Part shown: positions 57,270 through 64,000 of the stretch, piece by piece
Layout: each line of letters starts with the position of its first letter
How positions within the stretch are numbered: position 1 is the first letter of the stretch
NCBI GenBank assembly: GCA_021018995.1
Contig: CM037598.1
Coordinates: 48,375,185-48,439,184 of the forward strand
Direction of reading: 5' to 3'
From: Chloranthus sessilifolius
Lineage: Eukaryota; Streptophyta; Magnoliopsida; Chloranthales; Chloranthaceae
Length of the DNA: 64,000 nt
The notes under the pieces: generated by a model
The model's database searches: none
What the model saw: the letters and a program-made list of their open reading frames with translations, nothing else
What the model was told of the DNA's origin: nothing
Program-made: the position numbers and the translations under genes

Positions 57270-57281
57270 AGGTTTGGGGGG
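57270..57281 (+). promoter_or_regulatory. Polypurine tract of element F
   Basis: AGGTTTGGGGGG directly before the LTR start at 57282. Confidence 0.82.
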
Positions 57282-58522
57282 TGTTAATCTCTGAAAAGTA
57301 CCACTTTTCACCCCTTAACCTGGCCTTTAATAGACCTTTGAGCTGGTTAATAATGTGTTTTTAAGTGTATGTGTGTAGATGACAGGAAAATATAACTTAG
57401 TGCTGCAATCCATTATTTTCAAGCCAAGAAGAAGGAATTCTGAGTTAAGTTGTAGAGCTGATGGATTCACAGTGAATGCACCATGGTGGTTCACACCATT
57501 GGGGCTGTTTAGAATGCTTCGGGGTCGCAGAAGGCCTGTTGAGAGAGAAAAGTGGCGCTCAGAGTTAATGAAGTGCTACTGCAACCAACTATACAAATTG
57601 CACATTCAATATTGCAGTAGATCAAGCATGCTGCATCTATAACACTTCAACCTCAAGACCTTGAGTACTACTGTATGCATGCAGCAATGCAACATTTTAT
57701 GTGGGACACAATAGCTGAAAGCAACTGCACTGGGCAGCTCAAGCAAGTAAGCAGTTGTAACTACCTGCCAAGCCTAAAGCCAATTAATTGTTGTTGTCGA
57801 GCAGTTCAACTAAACTCCACAAGCAGCAGACATGAAGTCGAGTGGTTCATGGTTGAAGAGAAGAGCCTCTTGAGCAGTTCACTGCTGTGAATTAACCCAT
57901 CTCGAGCAGTTGCCTTGAACTTGTCGAGATGGGCTCATGAAGATTTGAAGCACACATGTCGAGTAGCTACACTGTAGCTTCAGAAATGTAGCTTGAGTAG
58001 ATCACTCTCAAGCATTTAAAGCCCTCGAGCAGATCATTAAACCACTTGAGTTGTATACATATCAAAGCCATCCTATTGAGCACCTTAAATCTAGAGCTCC
58101 ATTTAATCTGCTCGAGCGGATCAAAACTCAACTCCTAGTTGCAAGGATCCTCTCAAACACTTTAATGTGTTAAGTGATCCCCTCGAGCATCCTCTCGAGT
58201 TGGAAATAGCTGAAGACCTGAAGCCTTCATCCTGTCAACCTGCAGAGCTACAACACCATCCATTCAAGAAGCACCTTTTAGCATTGAAGCTAGTATTCAA
58301 CCAAGAGCACTCGAGCACCATAAAACTGCTGCTGTAATCACTCAAGCTGCTGCTGCAACCATCAAAACCTGCTGAAGCAAGCTGCTGTTTAGCAGCTTAT
58401 AGACCGGCCTTTGCTGCCATGAAGCACAATAGCAGTTGCACAAACTTGTTTTACAGCTGCTACTGCTGTAAAAGCACACACTCGAGCTATACATTTAGGC
58501 TGTCGAGTGGTTCCCTGTAGCT
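57282..58522 (+). mobile_element. Truncated 3' LTR of element F (U3)
   Basis: Starts TGTTAATCTCTG with the terminal hairpin at 57293-57309 and contains the CTCGAGCAG array. It stops near 58522, where the LTR of element H begins in the opposite orientation, so H appears to have inserted into it. No R-U5 is present in the window. Confidence 0.78.
57795..58515. promoter_or_regulatory. CTCGAGCAG motif array in LTR F U3
   Basis: At least thirteen copies, for example GTCGAGCAGTTC, ATCTCGAGCAGTTG, CCCTCGAGCAGATC, CTGCTCGAGCGGATC, CCCTCGAGCATCCTCTCGAG and CTGTCGAGTGGTTC. The core CTCGAG is a perfect palindrome. Confidence 0.85.
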
Positions 58523-61266
58523 TGTTGTTGGTTACTTTCGGATTGTTGTCTTGTTATTGGTGAGAAAACAGTGGAAGAAATATAAATAACAAAGTGAAGG
58601 AATAAAAATTGGTTAGAACAACAACCTAAAAATACATAAACTGCAAGATACAGGGTCTGTTATAGCAAGTTTTGAGTAAGAGTTTGTCCTACAAAGAAAT
58701 TGATCTAGAACCCAAAATGGGTTATGTTAGTATCTTCCATATCTAGCTATGGATCTGACAATCCTAGAGAAAAGGAGTTGGGTGTCACAACTATACTAAA
58801 TTAACACTAAAAGAAGAGAAATAAAGTGCAGTCCTATCCTAAAGAAAGGGTTATGAAGAAGGTGGTGATGGTTTATGTTAAAATAAAGATTAAATGATGG
58901 GAAGTAAGCAGTTAGGCTAGGGTTAAATCAGCTATGTAACTCGGACTTAGGGCAGTCTCTACAGCAAATCCCTCAAATGGCTACACGCACATCTATAAGG
59001 AAGAAGTATCCAACTCAACCCTTATGGTTTGACCTGGTCTCTTAAGTTTATAACCTATCCACTTCAATAGTCACAAAATATCTAATAGAGAGGATCAAGC
59101 CACATGGCCTAAATTAGAAAACCGATCTGATCCACTGGAGTATACTAATCTTAAGGCTATAACTTGTCCACTTAAATGGTCATAGATTATCCAATAGATG
59201 TCCTCCACCCAATGGATCAAATTAGAACATGAAAACCATTGCAGGCACTATATATGCCAGGCTACAAGCTCAGGCATCCATGGGGGCAAATAGTTCTTCA
59301 ACAAACCAGTGGAACAACAGCAATTCAAAAGTTATTTGGGGACTTTAAATGTAGCTGATCATTGCCATAAAAGGCTTGCAATGACTCAGCTCACAAGTCT
59401 GCAATCTCTACAGGGAAATCAGATCTAACCTCTGATGTTGGCCAAGTATTATAGAGGGGAGCTTGTTCCTGCAACATCCTCCCACAAGGTTACAAGCTCA
59501 AGTACAGGGGAGAAGAATCCTTCTCAGATCCGTGGCTTAGAATCACCCTAGGGCTATAGTCTATCCACTTAAATGGTCACAGGCTATCTACAGAGGTTAT
59601 CCACACCACAGAGAATTGAGCTGGAATATGTATATTGCTACAACCACCATGGTCCCAGGGCTACAAGCTCAAGCTCCCATGGGTATTTCAAATCAGCCCA
59701 AATCCTAAATGCATGGCATAGATTGAACAAAAATATGGGCAAATAGAAAAATAACAGATTGAATAAATAATTAAAATACAAATTTCATTGTTCAACATAA
59801 TACTTATAATGAGATTTCTCAAGGCAGCAGCCTTGTGTAAAATAGCTCATCAACTAATCCCAATGTGCACAAAACCCATTACAAAACTGATAAAACTAAA
59901 CCTAATTTCTTACAGAGAATTTAGCCAGCAAGTGTTGGGCTACGAGAGAAGAAAAAAATGGAAAAAGAGATGATAAAACCTTAACCCTAGCCTGCTCGAG
60001 CTCACAGCTAACAGAGGTTGAAGGAGAGATATCTGTTCTAAGTAAAATTTATAGCCTAAATACTCAGTCCTAATGCCTTAGCCAACAAAAGATTAAACCT
60101 TAATTTTTAGGACAGATGTGGCACTGTTACAACCCTCGAATGCCTTGGGATGTGTGCCCCGAGATTAGGGCCTCAGGATGTGTTGGAAATCCTCAAAAGT
60201 TCCCTGAGTAAAGACTGAGAAGTGGAGAGCCCGAGCTTCGCGGGGTAGACTTTTGCTCTTTAGTTCATTCACATAGCTGTTGAGTGCTTCATGAGGTGGA
60301 ATTTGTCTTGGAAGGTCCCTTTCTCGTGCAGAAGATCTTTAAATGGTCGCGCAGCTGCTTTGGCCTTTAATGCACTCGAGAGGAAGAAATTGTAGTGCTT
60401 AGCTTTGCTCGTGCAGTAAAGCTTCAAAAGTTTCGATCGCGAGGGTGTCGCGTGGAAGATTTTAAATCTCGCTCGGCTTCTTGTCAGCGGACTAACATAG
60501 GTCGCTCGGTAGAGGTTTGAGCTTTTAAGCGCGTGAGAACTACGCGAGGAAATATCTGGAGCTCTCTCTCCTCTTGAACCATGCGAGGACTTCGCGAGCT
60601 TGTGGTTGTTCTTTGTGCCACTTGGCCTCGTGAGATAGTGCGCGTAACTGATATGTGGCTTGTTCCTTGTGAGAGCTTCACGAGCTAGATTTCTGAAGGC
60701 TTAGTGCACGAGAGCTGCGTGAAGTCTTAGAGTGTTGAAAGTAGATCAATCGCGCGACTACTGCGCGAAGCAATTCTCTGAAGTTTATTCCTCTACTAGA
60801 CGCGTGAGCTCTTCATGATTTTTCTTATGCTTCATGTAACATTTGCGTGAGGAAGCTTTGCTGCAGCCTTCAACAGTGCCAGGCAGCATTTGTACTATGC
60901 GAGGCAACATTTGTACTGTGCGAGATAACACCATTTCTCCTCTACTGCTATGCAGCTGCTACTGTTACAGCCTTCTCCCTCACATTCATACATCTTTCAT
61001 CTGCTGGACTTCCTTGGTCCACCATGACATTAAAAATAGTCACCATGGTGTCTACGACCATGGTGTTCCATCATTTCTTTGCCTCAGCAGTCACCCTTGA
61101 CTTGAATTCTTTCTCATTTTGGCACCAAAGGTATATACTTTATATTAAGCTGCACAAATTATAACTAGCTACAAAACAAGCTAAACAAAGAGTTATTAGT
61201 CAGCTTCAAGGTGTAGTAAAGGCTAGGTTAAGAGGTGAAAAGTGGTACTTTTCAGTGAATAAGACA
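58523..61266 (-). mobile_element. 3' LTR of element H
   Basis: About 2744 bp; the left border (58523 or 58526) is uncertain. On the element strand it starts TGTCTTATTCACTGAAAAGT at 61266, next to the PPT, and contains a terminal hairpin, a CG-rich motif array (60230-60930), a TATA box at 60047-60053 and three copies of the 50-bp unit (59040-59096, 59149-59205, 59552-59608). The block CAAGATACAGGG near 58647 marks the LTR end. Confidence 0.82.
60230..60930. promoter_or_regulatory. CGCGAG/CTCGTGCAG-type motif array in LTR H U3
   Basis: Words such as CGAGCTTCGCGGGG, TTCTCGTGCAGAAG, GGTCGCGCAGCTGC, GATCGCGAGGGTGTCGCG, AACTACGCGAGG, GACTTCGCGAGC, AATCGCGCGACTACTGCGCG and TATGCGAGGCAAC. It lies upstream of the TATA box in the element sense and uses the same word class as D and G. 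Confidence 0.8.
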
Positions 61267-61277
61267 CCCCCAAACCT
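61267..61277 (-). promoter_or_regulatory. Polypurine tract of element H
   Basis: AGGTTTGGGGG on the element strand, adjacent to the LTR start. Confidence 0.8.
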
Positions 61278-63228
61278 AATCGTTGCTAGTCCTCGAGCAA
61301 AGCAAAATTTAAACAACTACTCTAAGAATGTAAATGCCACTTGCATAGGGAGCACGGATGCATTTAGCTTATGCATCAAGCCTTTTGAACCTCTAGGTGA
61401 TCCTTAGTGGAGGAGTGAAGTCTCCTGAGGGTTTCCAATGAAGGTACCCACAAACTTCTCAATGAAAATAGCTAACAACAGTGCAACCTCACCAAATTAG
61501 TACTCAACAATTAGAGCATCAGTCCACCCTTGATTCTTTTCAAAATGTGAGGATTTTCGCAAATGAAATGCACAGACCGTTTAACATAAAAACTCTTATA
61601 TGTATGCACATCAGTTCCAATCAGCTTATAACAAGAAAAATAACAAGTATATATCAGTACTGAGCTCACCATCAATTCAAAAATTAGGTTTAAGCCATGC
61701 CCAATACATTCAATGTCAGACCCATTGCTTACCAGGGCTGTCTCTCACAAAGAACTTTGAGGGTTTTCATTTTCGCACAAGCTCAAGAGCATTTACAAAC
61801 CCCAAATGGATCTGCAACCATGAGCATAGGCAAGGCTTCTAAATTCTAGCATCACTGACTATTTCTCACCATATTTTGGACAACTCCTCATCTCCACATA
61901 ACAGCTCATTCAACTTAGGATCACAAGGTCTTATGACTGGGTAGTAATGTGGCATATGGGTGTAGGTTATAAAGAATGGAAGGTGAAAAGGATGCAAAGT
62001 TGAGAAATTAGCAGGTGTAGGAGGTGATTCATGACTTCACCTTCTTTTAATCTTAGCATATTTCATCTTCTTGGATATTTTTCAGACTTGAAGTGGCTAG
62101 CTTCTCCTCTTATTTTAACTTTTTCCAATGAAATTTCCTCTTGACTCCTCTCTATTCCTTTTCATTAATTTGTTTTTTTCTGTTTTTCCTTTGAATACAT
62201 TTTTCTTTTCTGTTTATCTTTTATTTTCATGAAATGCCACCCTTTTGTTCCCAGCTATTACACTGTTGTTCTCCTTGTGAGTTTCTTCTCCATTCACCAA
62301 ATGATGATCCTAACTTGTCCATCTTCAATTCCTTCTCCTTTACCTTCTGAATTTTCAGAGTGGGGGTAGGTTTTGAATCAGGTCCATAGGTTTAGGTGCA
62401 AATACTCAGGTGTATTTTGAACAAAACTAGAAATTAAGGCTCAAAGGGTGTATGCACAAGGGCAGTTTACTAGGTTTGGGTATTTTAAAGCTCAAACTGT
62501 CCAAGAGAATGCCTTGATCATTTTCTAAATGTCATGGGTACTGTCAGCTGTTTCAACTTGGAGATGCCTAACTTCTAGTGGGGAAAAGACTCAGCCAGTC
62601 CCTAGCGCAAAAAGAGTTGCCTAAGACACTCCTCAAAGAGAAATTTCTTTTTTTTTTGTAGGCTCAAGTTTCACTAGGTATGGTCTTCCATTGAACTCAT
62701 AGGCATGTCCTTACCTTTTTCTCTCTTTAATGGTTTACTAAATGCTGACACAAGTGAGTTTTCTTGGTGTTCACCACATGGAAATGTTGAAATTTAGAAG
62801 TTTTTAATGCCTAAAGGTCTGCAAAATTTTTAAATTTCCTCATTTTCAAAGTTCCTTAGGTGAATTTAGCTCTATTTCTATCTTACTTCCTTGGTTCTGC
62901 TATACTTAGGTTAACTACCTCATTGGCAATCCTTTCCACACCCCTAAACCTATGAGGAGCAATGTCCTCACTGATTCAAAGATAAGGGATATATGCAGCA
63001 GGGTATTGTGATAACAATCAGACACAAAACAAAGCAAGGAATAAAAGCAAATAAAAACTCACACAAACAACTAAAACAAACAAACAAATAGCAAACAACA
63101 GAAATAAAGTAAATCAAATAAATTTCAGAAAAAAGCTACAAAAAGATTTACATTTATATAACAGGGAATGGTATAATGCAAGTGAATATAATCAAAAAAA
63201 GGATCTTAGCAAAATACATGTGTATAAT
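61278..63228 (-). other. Element H 3' noncoding region
   Basis: Collinear with B, C, D and F: pre-PPT stem-loop at about 61360-61385, G-tract near 61450, PPT-like tract and hairpin at 62939-62973. No credible ORF. Confidence 0.75.
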
Positions 63229-64000
63229 CTAATCATCAGAATTTTTAGCTGCTTCAGCTGTGTCTTGGACTCCTTTTCCTTTTTCCTTCTTTAGAGCTGC
63301 AGCAGTGGACTGTGATCTTTTTAAAGTAACTTTTTGTTGCTTGGTGCTGCCTCATTTTCTAGGAGTAGGTACAAGCTTTGGGGCAGGCTTTGGTGCAGGC
63401 GCCTTAATATTGATCTTAGGTTTTATCTTTTTAGGCTCTTGGGGTTTGGGAGCAGTTGCCTTTGGAGGTGCTGTAGCAGTGAAAATTTTGGCAGCTTCTT
63501 CTGCCAAGTCTCTGTCACCAATATCTGCTAAGGTCTGCTGCAGTGCATGTGCAGTCCTAGAATACTCATTCGCCCTATCCCCTATCAATATTAGGGATTC
63601 TTTCAAAATCTTTATTACATCCTCCATCCCATCAGCTCGATTCTTTTCTTCATTATATTTCAGCAGTGTCTCCCTTCATCTATGTTTGATTCCCTTTTTC
63701 TCCATCTTATGAGTTAGTTCCAGGAATTTGATTTTATCAAGGAGGGGCTGCCGAACTGAAGTTCTGAGGTCAGCCATGCCCCTAACCACAACCCTCTGGA
63801 TGTAGGCATTGTCTTTCATTGTTCTCAACAAGGTGTAGTATGGAGGCATGGGGTTGAAAGAGGCTAGGAAGATGGGCTGCTCAGTAGTTGAAGAAGGGCC
63901 AGCTAGTAACAGTGAAGGGGTGGATGATGGCATGGGTGGGGTGGATGTAGAGGGTAAAGGCTGAGGGTCTTCAAGCTCAGGTTCTGTGAGGTCTATTACC
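63229..64000 (-). pseudogene. Element H ORF3, C-terminal part (runs off the window)
   Basis: Reads LLRTMKDNAYIQRVVVRGMA and RTSVRQPLLDKI, the same C-terminal block as in D ORF3 (43800-43905). It is followed by a coiled segment with KYNEEKNR and LQQTLADIGDRDLAEEAAK, an Ala/Pro/Lys-rich tail (PKPQEPKKIKPK), and ends AAKNSDD with TAG at 63229-63231. Stops at about 63677 and 63350 interrupt it, the latter consistent with CGA to TGA. The N-terminal domain lies outside the window. Confidence 0.72.

Noticed and set aside
57379..57890. Short plus-strand frames in LTR F
   Set aside because: They lie in U3, are not conserved in other LTRs and show no domain.

Overview
This 64 kb window looks like gene-poor heterochromatin of a flowering plant. 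It is almost entirely Ty3/gypsy LTR retrotransposon sequence, nested and broken, and I found no credible host housekeeping gene. The species cannot be told from the sequence. Evidence: two gypsy lineages with recognisable gag/PR/RT/RNaseH/IN order, primer-binding sites complementary to tRNA-Arg, tRNA-Asp and tRNA-Met, polypurine tracts, LTR ends TG...CA, and spliceosomal introns. Most reading frames are interrupted by stops and frameshifts.  Layout. (1) 1-17867: one Tat-lineage element on the minus strand (left LTR lies outside the window). In element order it has a 5' LTR (17867-16277), tRNA-Arg PBS, leader, a proline/glutamine-rich gag, PR, G-patch-like linker, RT, RNase H plus a second RNase H, and integrase (5602). 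Beyond integrase lie two ANTISENSE genes on the plus strand (73-1211 with introns; 1961-3435). (2) 17868-18353: the end of an Athila-type LTR fused to a complete tRNA-Asp-derived sequence. (3) 18354-30867: element B, a minus-strand Athila, with a 2147-bp solo LTR (21780-23926, TSD GAAAC) inserted in it. (4) 30868-40080: element C, plus strand, with gag fused directly to integrase by a deletion, then ORF3, PPT and 3' LTR. (5) 40081-48657: element D, plus strand, from the integrase tail to the 3' LTR. (6) 48658-50989: element E, only a short internal stub, tRNA-Met-type PBS and LTR, minus strand. (7) 50990-58522: element F, plus strand, whose gag is split by element G (51718-54308, TSD TTATG). 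(8) 58523-64000: element H, minus strand, 3' LTR, 3' noncoding region and the end of ORF3, running off the window.  The most interesting pattern is regulatory. Each retrotransposon family carries dense arrays of its own short, often palindromic motif directly upstream of a TATA box. In the better preserved families the same motif occurs twice or more per element: in the LTR U3 and upstream of an internal ORF. Family B/C uses CCTATCGAAA, D/G/H uses CTCGCGAG-like words, F uses CTCGAGCAG, E uses CGATCGATCGG, and the Tat element uses four copies of a 19-bp palindrome GCGTATATATTATATACGC at each of three places. The positions are conserved while the words differ, which suggests fast co-evolution with sequence-specific factors, perhaps encoded by the elements (by analogy with the VANC anti-silencing proteins of VANDAL transposons). 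By contrast, transcribed structures (a terminal U3 hairpin, a pre-PPT stem-loop, a post-ORF3 hairpin, a 50-bp repeated unit in the LTR) are shared by all the Athila families here, with some compensatory changes.  A second unusual item is the LTR / full-length tRNA-Asp / inverted-LTR junction at 17868-19423, which looks like a fossil of reverse transcriptase copying its whole tRNA primer and then switching template.
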